Assembly: GCF_000003815.2 (NCBI RefSeq)
Contig: NC_049985.1
Coordinates: 19,587,893-19,651,892 of the forward strand
Source: Branchiostoma floridae
Taxonomy: Eukaryota > Chordata > Leptocardii > Amphioxiformes > Branchiostomatidae
Direction: 5' to 3'
DNA length: 64,000 bases
Shown here: in pieces, positions 48,829 through 60,700 of the stretch
Position numbering within the stretch: the first letter of the stretch is position 1
Layout of the letters: every line of letters starts with the position of its first letter
Notes under the pieces: generated by a model
The model's input: the letters and a program-made list of their open reading frames with translations, nothing else
Told to the model about the DNA's origin: nothing
The model's database searches: none
Made by a program: the position numbers and the translations under genes

Positions 48829-49657
48829 TTAAAAAGAGCACACAGTTCTATCTGGCCACCACAGGAATAAGAATCCGGTAAGATCTAGAGTAGTGGCCGA
48901 TATGACTCGTGTTGTTGGATGGTCTTCAATGGACTCTTGGATTATTTGGACGCGAAACATGTTCAGCTTGCAGTCTCGGCTTCTATTAATCCGGATGGTA
49001 CAATGGTCGTGATTTCCCATTCTGTGTCGATTTCCAACAGCATCAACTTGTACAGAATGATAGCCACCTCCTCTCTTTGCGTCAAATTCCGTCCACGGGG
49101 GTCCTATGCGGTAACGGCCACAACTTGCGGATTGGAACAGGTCCAAACGTTCTTCAATACTTCTCTTCAAATGAACGCCTGGAAAATAACCGCTCCGTGC
49201 CGGTAAATTTGAACCCCCACTCTTTTCTGCCATTGGATACATCCTATCACATGACACAGCCGCTGTGTATGAATAGTATGCCGGCCACAGACGGAGGCGC
49301 GCCCCATGGCGCATACGCGTACGAATTAACGCTGAATAAATTTACATCTAGCCTGCCCACGCATATCACAATACCCAAAACAAACACGAGCAACACGGGA
49401 AGACACTGCCTGTGTGCCCAAACTGTTCTTTCTTGACGCTTGCTTGCAGATAAAGAAGTAAACATCATTCGTACATTTACTTGTAGAAATGCTCGCCGTT
49501 TAATAGTAAGAAAAACATAGAGAAAACACCACTCACTACACAAAACGCTATGTCTACTACATCCGTATTCTTCAAGCAGAGGTTGAGTCGCGGAGATATT
49601 AATAGTGTAGTAGTCGTAGTAGTCAGTATTTCTACCGGCGCTTAGCTCTCGGCTCAA
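48829..49657 (-). CDS. Unrecognised reading frames inside the CACTA-like element, possibly a frameshifted membrane protein
   Basis: On the minus strand one open frame runs 49657-49247 and a second, in another frame, 49314-48829 (161 residues). The first contains a basic N-terminal part (SASKRQERTVWAHRQ), a hydrophobic helix (CLPVLLVFVLGIVICVG) and a short following segment. The second reads as a soluble domain with several Cys (SCGRYRIGPPWTEF, NHDHCTIRINRSRDC) and ends TTLDLTGFLFLWWP. Together they would look like a type II membrane protein broken by a frameshift or a missed intron. AATAAA lies on the minus strand near 48648-48653. It is not a known transposase. It could be a captured host gene fragment, or chance; no family is recognised. 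Confidence 0.3.
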
Positions 49658-49773
49658 CTTGCCACAAAAAAACAGGCGGCCTGAGTTAGACCCTGGAAGT
49701 TCAGACCATACTCGTATACGCGGTATATTAAAAGTGAAGGGTCTCCTCCTTTTCGCATAAACTGCGCTTCAAA

Positions 49774-51860
49774 CATGCCGTATGTTCAGCAGAAAAAGGC
49801 AACATTTCATAAAACCTTTGTCTTTGAGACTGTATAAGCCAATAAATAAAACGGGGGTGGTGCCCCCCGTTCGCTTAAACTACGCGGATTCAAAGATTAA
49901 ACATGTCGTATGTTCAACAGAAATACGTAACATTTCATATACATCTTGGCAACATATGAGCTAAACGGGGGAGGTCTCCCCGTGTTCGCTTAAAAGTGCG
50001 CGGATTCAAATATTAAACATGTCGTATGTTCAACAGAAATACGCAACATTTCATATACGTTTTGGCAACATATAAGCTAAACGGGGGTGGTCTCCCCTAG
50101 TTCTCTTAAACTTCGCGGATTCAAAGATTAAACATGTCGTATGTTCAACAGAAATACGTAACATTTCATATACATCTTGGCAACATATAAGCTAAACGGG
50201 GGAGGTCTCCCCGTGTTCGCTTAAAAGTGCGCGGATTCAAATATTAAACATGTCGTATGTTCAATAGAAATACGCAACATTTCATATACGTTTGGGCCAC
50301 ATATAAGCTAAACGGAGGAGGTATCCCCTAGTTCGCTTAAACGTGCGCGGATTCAATTGAAAGATTAAACATGTCGTATGTTTGACAGAAATACGCAACA
50401 TTCCAGATACGTCTTCGCAACATATGAGCTAAACGGTGGAGGTCTCCCCTAGTTCGCTGAAAGTCTTAAACTGCGAAGATTCAAAGATTAAATATGTCGT
50501 ATGTTCAACAGAAATACGCAACATTTCATATACGTTTTGGCAACATATAAGCTAAACGGGGGAGGTCTCCCCTAGTTCGCTTAAACTGCGCGGATTCAAA
50601 GATGAAACATGTCTTATGTTCAACAGAAATACGCAACATTTCATATACGTTTTGGCAACATATAAGCTAAACGGGGGAGGTCTCCCCTAGTTCGCTTAAA
50701 CTGCGCGGATCTAAAGATTAAACATGTCGTATGTTCCACAGAAATACGCAAAATTTCAAGTACGTTCTGGCAACATATAAGCTAAACGGGGGAGGTCTCC
50801 CCTAGTTCGCTTAAACTGCGCGGATTCAAAGATTAAACATGTCGTATGTTCAACAGAAATACGCAACATTTCATATACGTTTTGGCAACATATAATCTAA
50901 ACGGAGGAGATATCCCCTAGTTCGCTTAAAAGTTCGCGGATTCAAAGATTAAACATGTCCTACGTTCAACAGAAATACGCAATATTTCATATACGTCTTG
51001 GCAACATATAAGCTAAACGGGGGGAGGTCTCCTCTAGTTCGCTTAAACTGCGCGAATTCAAAGATTAAACATGTCGTATGCTGAACAAAAATACGTAACA
51101 TTTCATATACGTCTTGGCAACATATAAGCTAAACTGGGGAGGTCTCCCCTAGTTCGCTTAAAAGTGCGCAGATTCGGTTGAAAGATTAAACATGTCGTAT
51201 GTTTAACAGAAATACGCAACATTTCATATACGTTTTGGCAACATATAAGCTAAACGGGGGAGATCTCCCCTAGTTCGCTTAAACTGCGCGGATTCAAAGA
51301 TTAAATATGTCGTACGTTCAACAGAAATACGCAACATTTCATATACGTCTTGGCAACATATAAGCTAAACGGGGGAGGTCTCCCCTAGTTCCCTTAAACT
51401 GCGCGGATTTAAAGATTAAACATGTCTTATGTTCAACAGAAATACGCAACATTTTATATACGTTCTGGCAGCATATAAGCTAAATGGGTAAGGTCTCACC
51501 TTGTTCGCTTAAACTGCGCGGATTCAAAGATTAAACATATCGTGTGTTTTACAGAAATACGCAACATTTTATATACGTCTTGGCAACATATGAGCTAAAT
51601 GGGGGAGGTCTCCCCTAGTTCCCTTAAACTGCGCGGATTTAAAGATTAAACATGTCGTATGCTCAACAGAAAAACGCAACATTTCATATACGTCTTGGCA
51701 GCATATAAGCTAACGGGGGGGAGGTCTTCCTTGCGTACACGACGGTTCGAAATAAATTATTCATGGCGTATATTCAACAGAAAAACGCAACATTTCATAT
51801 AACGTAAGGGAGTGCATATAAGCCAAACGTAAGCGGTCTTCCCTGTTCGAATTAAACCTT
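49774..51860. repeat. Tandem array, about 116-bp unit, about 18 copies
   Basis: CATGTCGTATGTTCAACAG marks unit starts at 49774, 49902, 50018, 50133 and 50249 and onward at about 116 bp. Each unit holds ACATTTCATATACGT, GGCAACATATAAGC, GGGGGAGGTCTCCCC (a palindrome) and TTCGCTTAAACTGCGCGG. The TTTAAGCG motif, inverse of CGCTTAAA, also appears in the terminal repeats of the host element. Units at both ends are the most diverged. Confidence 0.95.
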
Positions 51861-51869
51861 GCGAGTATT

Positions 51870-52115
51870 GTATTTGAATTTGCTGAGGTATTAACATAAC
51901 ATTTTGTACCGGAAAACGCATTGTCAGTTTTGACTGTAAATCTTGCCACTGTTTTAAAACAGATGACGCAATGCTTTATCAAACACCAGACAAAGGCTTA
52001 TTATATTTGACATAGCCGAGGTAAGTTTGGTAAACATGTATTTCGTAACAGATCTAGAGAAACGGTATTTGTGAGTTTTGACAGAAAATTTAACCACAGT
52101 GGTAAAACAGTAATA
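51870..52115. repeat. Diverged direct duplication, about 134 bp
   Basis: CATTGTCAGTTTTGACTGTAAATCTTGCCACTG (51920s) and TTTGTGAGTTTTGACAGAAAATTTAACCACAG (52060s) lie in the same context. It is part of the right side of the CACTA-like element. Confidence 0.55.
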
Positions 52116-52922
52116 CGGATTATCTTTTATAACTTTTTAAGACATTTAAGTTGTCTTTTCGGCATGCTAAAATAGATGTAAAATTCACGTAAAGAAACAC
52201 GACAGATTAAGTTACATTTACAAACGCTGAAATCTTACGTAAAGGCCAGATGTATGTTTCCGATGCCTTTAATAGATCTTAAAATCTTCTGAAATATTTC
52301 TCAGCCTTTAAGGTTTTTATACGTATCTCTGAAACTTTGCTTAAATAGTTGTTTTCGTGCTGTGTATATGTCGGCAGCCATTTGGGGTCTAACCGGGGGG
52401 CCAAGAAGAGTTTATAGTCAATTGCACCAAGTTTCTACAGTCAAAGGTACAATCCACCAAACAGATTCCTTAGTAGCAAAATTGACGAATTACCATTGTT
52501 TTGAGTACTGCCAGTTCTCAAGTTTCCACAGACAATCAGGTCCAGGTTCATGTCCGGACCTGGAAATAATCGTCTGGACCTGAATTTTCTGTACTGGTAC
52601 CTCCCCCAACCAACAATAGATTTTTTTTTTCTTTCTGTCCTTTCACATCTTATTCTTTGACTTTAGATTCATTTTGGCATTCTATGGCATTAGTTATCTG
52701 TTTTCTGATACTTTTTTTTTCAATCTACGGAATATTTGTGCTCATTTTACAGCTGTTTTGCACAAGTTATTGTGTGGTCGAAAACTTTTTTTTTTTTGGA
52801 AATGGCCGAAAATTGGTGCGAGCGCGGATGTCATCCATATAATCAAATCAACGTGGCCTTATATGTCGGACAAGGATTTTTAGGTCCTTTCATAGATTTT
52901 AGCTTGACTAAATAAGACAGTG

Positions 52923-53110
52923 CAGTAGAAGCCGTTCACATGTAGTTGCACTCCCCATTTGCCAGCAGTGCAGCACATTCTGTGCAATTATCCGGATGGT
53001 GCAACAAAGCCAAATTATTCAATTGGACCGCATCACTACGGGACTTTGGGATTCCGTGCAATTAACAGAAGTGTGCAGTTATCCGTTGTGCAATTAACTG
53101 TCTTCTACTG
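52923..53110. mobile_element. pogo/Tigger-like MITE
   Basis: CAGTAGAAGCCGTTCAC at the left; GTGCAATTAACTGTCTTCTACTG at the right; TA follows. It is collinear with 46840-47005. Confidence 0.8.
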
Positions 53111-53660
53111 TAGAGTCATACGGTGTATTACAGCGCCATTGGAGTTATACCGGATCATTATTTCAAGTGAGCCGCATTTAAAATTTGGGCAACGACGTTC
53201 AAATTTGTGGATGGTACTTGTGTAAATTCAATTGTCGCAAATGTGATTATTTTTAAGATATACAGTACACAAGTCCTTTGGAACAATTCCCCAATGTTGT
53301 CCGTTGTTGTAATGCAAGGATTCTGACACGTCCAAGTTAGACCGCATTTCCTTAACCAGTTTCCTCTCCTGACCCTTAGACCGCATATCTTTCCTGGTTT
53401 CATTCTCCTCTCCTGACGTAATTTAAGTGGAATTCGTTGGTTTAGTCCTGTGGTAAGTGATGCTACTCTTCTATAAAAAGCTTTCCCGACAGGTCGCTTA
53501 AATGTAACTAACATATGACGTTTTGTGCCTTCAATTTTGATCAGGCATCCAACAGTAAAGGTACATAAACGATTGGCTATGTTAAAGACTTTCCCAGTTG
53601 TCTATGTCAAACGACAATATCAACTTGTAGAAAAAAAATAAGGGAGAAGTTGCAGAGACT
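53111..53660. other. Intergenic, no gene seen
   Basis: No motif or family recognised. A minus-strand AATAAA at 53672-53677 just to the right may mark the 3' end of the RRM1 transcript. Confidence 0.35.
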
Positions 53661-53671
53661 TGAAAATAGCC

Positions 53672-53677
53672 TTTATT
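53672..53677 (-). terminator. Candidate RRM1 polyadenylation signal
   Basis: TTTATT on the plus strand is AATAAA on the minus strand, about 1.03 kb downstream of the RRM1 stop. An alternative AATAAA-like hexamer is near 54050. No coding sequence intervenes, but a gap does. Confidence 0.35.
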
Positions 53678-54158
53678 CTAACCACTTAGCCACATATACA
53701 CACAGTTACATCATTCGGGGCAGTGCTTGTTGGCCGTGGAAGAAGACAAAAAAACTTCAAGTCGTCTGCACCAAGACACCACAGTTAAAGTAAACATGCA
53801 CACATCTATAAGAGTACTTGATGTCTTAAGTGTAACACTATTAATAAGTCTCCTAAAGTTATTTTGGTATAACGGTGAAACAAAGTAGGTTGACCACCAG
53901 AAAGTATCACTGGTCACTTCAGATTTGGGAGAACTTTAGACATTTCAACTACCTCTATAAGTATAACTATAGTCTTCAGTACACAAAGTAGGATAAGATA
54001 ATATACAAGAAGCATATTGTCACTATGCAAATGCATTTATGTTTGCAGTATTTATTGTTCTTGTCTTTTGGTTTTCTTCACCGAGAACTTGAAGCGTCAG
54101 TGTTTCCACTACTGTAAAAACGTGACTATAACGCTATCACAAAAATTCCACTTTCTCC

Positions 54159-54297
54159 NNNNNNNNNNNNNNNNNNNNNNNNNNNNNNNNNNNNNNNNNN
54201 NNNNNNNNNNNNNNNNNNNNNNNNNNNNNNNNNNNNNNNNNNNNNNNNNNNNNNNNNNNNNNNNNNNNNNNNNNNNNNNNNNNNNNNNNNNNNNNNN
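54159..54297. other. Assembly gap (139 N)
   Basis: Falls in the presumed 3' UTR of RRM1; it does not interrupt coding exons. Confidence 1.
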
Positions 54298-54710
54298 TAA
54301 GTGACTGTACAAATATATAATACAGAGTCAAGAGTCCATTTCTGCAATGTGGGCAAAGTAGTCTGATTTTCCAAAGTTTCAAACTTCTTGGTATACATAC
54401 AAGGAAAAAACAATACATGTATATCTTTATAATAGTCTTCCCTATTAGTAACATACAAACTATTTGTTATAATGTACTATTAAATCATTTTTTTTTTATA
54501 TTTCATAGAGTGACAGTTTTGCGAATAGCTTTTCTGTAAAGTTCACAAAACAATGAAAGATGATCAATGGTGTTGTATAACATGCATTTCAGAGTGCTTG
54601 TTGATCATGATTGGATTGAACTGTATACAATGGAGAAACAACGACAACATAACTGGAAAACAATAAGTTTTGGGTACAGATTTTGTTACACTCTTTCTGT
54701 TAGAATTTCT

Positions 54711-57700
54711 TTAGGACCCACACATCAAACATTCGTCCTTGTTTTCGAGAGAGCAGACCATGGCCTCCAGCTGTTTTTCCTTCTCTGCCTTGGTCGACTG
54801 TGCCAGCTTTGACTTGTCCACAGTGAACTGGATAGGGTTGGAGGCAGGGCGTGTGCGCAGGTAGTACATGCCTGTCTTCAGACCCTGGGGGAAGAAAGCA
54901 AAATAAAATGTCACTTTTCAAATGTTTGCAGTAGTTTTGTTTTTGTGGTCATCTCTCCAGTGCAAATTCAAGACAAACCCTACTGTACAACTGTAGTACA
55001 TGTGCAATGTAATACTTCTGTTCAACCATGCACTTAAGGTCTCATTGATGAGTTTTTTCCTCCCATAGACTTCTATGTTATAATTCGTGGTTTAAATGGG
55101 CACGTTTCATAATGAAGCTACATGAAATTTCAGCAGATTTTTCATTCTATGTAGAGCACACTTACCCTATATCGTGGGAAAAAATTGCCAAAGTAAACTA
55201 TACATAGGAACTTTTTTTATAGCAATTACAAACTACGATTAGTCAATCCCCACAAAAGACACTTTTTCGCTGATAGTGTACAACGCTGATGGCTCGGATC
55301 TCTTTTAGGGTACCCACTCAGAGTAATACATCAATGAGACCTTAAAACACCACAAAAACCTTCCTGCTCCTCCTACCCTAAGATTCAAGTTCAAGTTACC
55401 AACCTACCGTTGATGTGCTCAAAAATTCGGAATTTCCCAATCACAAATATCAGCAATGGATCAAACATCATTAAGTTGACAATCAAAAAGTGGAGCACAA
55501 GTAATACCAGCATTTCATACTGTTGAAAGGTGTTCTCAATTCAAATTTGAAAAGTGCCCCCTAGAGACTAATCAGCAAACTACAGACAAGAAAGAGACTT
55601 GTTTCTTGCTTACCAGTTTCCAGCCGTAGAAGTGCATGCTGGTGATCTTTCCGTAGTTGGGCTCGCCGATGTGGATGTTGAGAGACTGGCTCTGATCGAT
55701 GAAGGCGCCACGGTCTGCCGCCATCTTGATCACGGTTTTCTGTGAAATCTCCCACGTGGTCTTGTACAGGTTACGGATAGTCTCTGGGATAACCTCAATG
55801 TTCTAAAGAGAGTAGAAAAAACAATGCTTGTTTCCAATCACGACAATAATAGTCATTTCAACTTTATAAGGATCAGAGGACTGATCGAAAGCTTGTTGGT
55901 AAGTGCTTTATTTTGTGTACAGATATAAGGTCTTAAAATTGTTAACATAATAATTTTTTGTATTCTTAATGTAATTTTCTTCTTTCTATGTTGTGCTACA
56001 AAAATTATGTCTTCCATTCTATCATATCTACATGTAATTATATAAAAAATTTACACCCTATTCTTTCTGGAAGTCGTAAGACGTCAAGTTTGGGTGAAGG
56101 GGGGGTTTGCTCATATGGTTCCCTATTTTTCTTCTTTTAATTCCATACTTGTAATATGCAATATCCTTTTTGCGCTAGGACCTGTTTTTAACCCACCAAT
56201 TCCCAAAAGGCATGTGATTTGACATAAATGATAATCCATATCTTCTCTGTTAGCCAATTTTGTCAAAATGTCTTTTTCTGCCTGCTCAAAGAACAACAAT
56301 GGAGGACACCTTGGAAGCAATGATGTGACATTGTAACGGTAATGTTTCCTTACCTGCACTGAGCCGTTGTTAGCAATGATCATGTTCTTCATTTCTTCGT
56401 TCCACAGGCCCAGTTCTGTCAGGTCAGTCATCAGGTGGTGGTTCACAACCTGGGAAGAAGGGAATATGGCTACAGTTCAGACATTTCTCTCAAATACTTT
56501 CATATACTGTTGTCTTGATTACATATGTGCGCAATATTATACATTATGACATCCTCTTAGAACACAAAAAAATGAAGCGAGCATGTGAACGAGAAAAAGT
56601 TTTATCCATTGTGAAATCAGTGGTAATGAAGATTGAACAAATGACTTAACACATACAGCATGGCATACCAAAGAATAGGTATTTGATCTTTTACATCTTT
56701 ATTGTATATGTCACTGGTATTCAATGAAAATATTTCCTGATAATTTTTGTGTGCAATCTACAGGGAACAGCAAAAATTAATGTGTGGGGATGGGATCAAA
56801 TAGACAAAAATAATTAGGGTGGGTTTGTAGGGATTCTCTCTCTTTTTTTTTTTTAATTTTAGGGCCATGTTGTAATGATACACTCTAACATCAACTGTTT
56901 GAAACCCTAACTGTCAAAACCTGTACATTAATAATAGAAACTCAACTGGAGATGTGGGTTCTCACAATTACTGGACTAAATACATTTTTGGACATGTAAG
57001 AGGGAGGAGGACCTCCGTGGCTTCCAGAGCCACTGTCTAACATAAGGAGAACAAGTTTGCAGATTGTGCAGAATACTGTTTGAATTTCATTATTTAGATT
57101 TGAAGTCAAAACTTGTATGTCCCCTTGTAAGTAGTAGAAGAAAAAAGGCTAACTGGAAATAAAACATTTTTAAGCCTAACTTGAATGCCTTTAGACCAGG
57201 GTTGTAGCCAGCCAGAAATCATTTTCCGTCCCTCCATTTTGAATGGCTTTGGCACAGCGTTCCTAGGGGGTCAGGGGGCATGCCCCCAAGAAAAATTTTG
57301 AAATCTAGTCCTTCTGAAATGCTATTTCCTGCATTTTGATGGGTACTGGCTACAACCCTGCTGTAGACAGGTCACAATCAAACAAAGGCTACCAGACCTG
57401 GAATTCCCCAGACAGTACCCTCCTGGTGTAGATGTTGCTGGTGTAAGCCTCGATGGACTCGTTGTTGCCCAGGATCTGTGCTGTGGAGGCTGTGGGCATG
57501 GGGGCCAACAGCAGGCTGTTCCGGACACCATGCTGCTTAACCTGGGGGGAAAAGATGACCAAGAATTCTGTTAATCTTCTTCATTTATCCTAATTCAAAG
57601 TCTGGAACTAAAACATGCCTACTGCCCTGCAGTTCCAAGGAAAGCTACTAGAAGGCCAACAATTATGCAACTTCTTCCTGGTGAGCACAAGAACTATTTA

Positions 57701-60700
57701 CCAACCAAAGAATCACAACGCCTTGGGAAAAAATGTCAAACTTCAGTTTTGTGCATAATGGTTACAAATCTATGGATACATTTGTCTTTCATTAGAAGAC
57801 AGTTCTTTTTACTTGAATAGAAATGGCTGATTACAAATTCTAACAGGAAACTATGTGACTTCACTGTCCACCCCCATAAATGTCTAGGGTTAGTAGGTTT
57901 TCCTAGGGTGGGTCAGGAAAAAGGCAACAACATTTTTTCCTAGGCCTGGCCATTGCAAAACAAGAACAGGAGATTAAAAAAAAAAAGAAACTCTGCTCCA
58001 ATGAATACAACCAAGAGGCCCAACATCTAATCATTTCTGTCATTTCATAATAATAATGGATTAGTGATAACAGATTACACAATAATCTTCTTGGGGGAAG
58101 GTTAGTGGTGTATTCCTCTAAGATGGGTTATAATACTTTTTATGTATATACAACTAATCTGTACATAACAGAAGTAACTGCTGGCAGATATGGCTTTTCA
58201 ATACTAGTTGGTTTATTGTGCTAAATTTTTCTTACCTGTTCCTTGAGTGCTGCCCAGTCCCAGAGGTCAGTTGGGGTCACGTTCCACATGTCGTACTGGA
58301 AGATACCCTTACTGACAGGGCAGCCTTCATAGGTCTCGTAGGGACCTGTCAAATCAATAAAAAACATTTCATAATTAGCTTATTTTGAGTCCTCTATACC
58401 TAGCATAAACTTAAGCTCCAGCAGAGGGCAAGTAATTACTATGCTGGGATTTCAGAATAGCCAATCCTAAGTTGCAAATATAGAGTACAAAACACTTGCT
58501 GTAGTAACTGCTGTCTGCTAATGACACTGTCAAATTTAATGCTTAAGGTGCACTCTCACTACACTTGTGTCAAGCTTGCGTCACTGCGGAATTCTAAGAT
58601 GCTCAACAAATTCCAGAGATGAACGAATTTGCTTAAATTTTGTGTATTTTGTCGTATTCTAAGTCATACTTTTACATATTATGCAATACCTAAGTTTTAA
58701 AAAAAATGGGAGAAAATAACAACAGTGACGCAGTGAAGGAAACTCACAGTGACACAAGCTTGGCGCAAGTGCAGTGAGAGTGCACATTTTGCAAACCGAG
58801 TAAAACACTGCCCTGAGCATGGCCAAAAAAAGAAGCCATAAGTTTTCATCTGGTGAACGTACCCAGCTCCTTGGCGATCTCGCAGCTGGCCTGCATGGCT
58901 CCGTAGTAGATGGTCTCAAAGATCTGCTTGTTGAGGTGCTGAGCCTCCTCGCTCTCAAACGGGTACCGCATGAGGATGAAGCAGTCAGCAAGGCCCTGCA
59001 CGCCGATACCGATGGGCCGGTGCTTCTTGTTGGAGTTCTCAGCCTAGATACAAGTTCCATATGAAAAACTTTAGCATTTTTGCAGTGGTTTCATGTCGTG
59101 GTAGGAAGGGAAAGAAGATTTTCAGAGTTTGCAGTACCAGGGCTCGAAATACCACCTGCATATGCAGGTAAGTGCAGGTAAAATTGGAGCTGTGCAGGTA
59201 TTTCCGGTGTCTACATGCATCTAACCTGCACTGGTCCACCGAACATAAATGTAGGTGTGTGTGGATTATCATTAGCTGCATTGATGAAGTTTGACAGAAA
59301 AAATAGCAATGTTCCTGAACAATTTAAGTATGATTAATAATTCTAAAGTTCAGAGTGGTGCAGGTAAAATATGTCTGGTGCAGGTAACATTGAAAATTAC
59401 CTGCACCAGTGCAGAAAAAACTGTTTCCAGCCCTGAGTACAGTAGAAATGCAAGTTTGTGGTGCCATCATTTTGTGGTGAAGAGGTCACTGAGAAAGAAA
59501 TGCCATGGCAAACATGTCAAGATTTACAGTATAGGTTTCCTTTAATGGAGTTCGAGAATTTTAAAAAAAGTTAAAGGGGTACTTTACTATAGCTACATAG
59601 TAGAGTTTTATTTGTCAGTTTTAGAAGACTTGATTCCCGAAACCAGAAGTGACCAACCACCAGCCTTACAAGAACTTGCCTACCTCAGGGACAGGGTAGT
59701 AGTTGACATCAATGATCTTGTTCAGGTTGCGTGTGATGACCACTGTGACCTCTTTCAGTTTCTCGAAGTCGTAAGTTCCGTCTGGCTTCACGTACATGTT
59801 CACTGCGATGGAGGCAAGGTTGCACACTGCAACCTAGAGGGAAAAACATGCAAACATGTAACTCTCTTGTTGTTGATATGCAAGCTTGAATAATAACACA
59901 TTGTAAATCCACCTGCTTGTAAAAAAAAAGATGCTTTAAAAACACTATTATAGTAGAATCTGTTAGGCTTAAACCAGGATAGTCTTCAGATGTAATTGCC
60001 TCCTGTTCCACACATTGTAACTTAAGGGCCCCAGGTTACTAATCTTAGTTCTTAAGTTTGTAATTATGCTTCAGAGAATATATTTACATCAATTCAAAAC
60101 ACGGCATTTTTGTCAGTCTCTACAAGCAAATTTCTGTCCCTGGACCACGACAGTTGTGATTTGAACAGAGGGTGAAATCAGAATTACTGGTCTTATGTGT
60201 GACAGGTACAAATAGTGGTGTGTACCTTTAAACCTGGACCTGGAATTGGACCTAAAAATGTTTAGGTCGAAGTCCAAAAAAACCTAAATGTCAGGAGCCA
60301 AGTACGGACTTGCAAAAAGCTATCTGTTACTTTGGTTCTAAACCATCTAAAACTTTCCATAGACAGTGAAATTTGCACTGGAAAAAGACAAAAAAATATT
60401 TTGTGTTTATAACTGACCTTTTTTGTTGACACTGGCCGTACATAATTTGCATGTATTTTTCACATTGCATTTGAATTCATGTTAACATGCAATTTTATAT
60501 GCACCATCCCGCCTCCCCCTCAAAAAAAGAAAAATTTCTAGCACACATGATATGCAATGATGGGTTCATGTCCAGACCTGAACCTGAAATGCTGGACCTG
60601 AATCCAGACCTGAACCTGAGTTCATGTAAAAAAAGGAAAGTGATCTCGATCCAGTCTTCCACTGGTCGTGAGAGAGGACAGACGCTATATACAGTATTTA

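Larger units (their letters stand above)
47601..52364. mobile_element. Non-autonomous CACTA/EnSpm-like transposon with subterminal satellites
   Basis: The left end is CACGGCACGAAAA..TATTTAAGC; the right end is its inverse, CACAGCACGAAAA..TATTTAAGC read on the minus strand (21 of 26 positions identical). The bases TAT stand on both sides (47598-47600, 52365-52367), a 3-bp target duplication. CAC-initial termini, 3-bp duplication and repeated subterminal motifs are the hallmarks of EnSpm/CACTA elements. The insert carries a 141-bp array near the left end, a 116-bp array near the right end and an unrecognised minus-strand reading frame between them. No transposase is visible, so mobility would depend on an autonomous relative. 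Confidence 0.75.
47300..52858 (+). mobile_element. Harbinger-type A MITE split in two by a 4.76-kb insertion
   Basis: The left half 47300-47600 matches 63120-63416 and the right half 52365-52858 matches 63417-63979. The outer ends are GGCCATGTTGATTTGATTAT and ATAATCAAATCAACGTGGCC, flanked by TTA on both sides (47297-47299, 52859-52861). The matching outer target duplication shows the halves belong to one element. Confidence 0.85.

Noticed and set aside
49774-51860. CRISPR-like regular array
   Set aside because: The whole 116-bp unit is repeated with no unique spacers, and the genome is eukaryotic; it is a satellite array.
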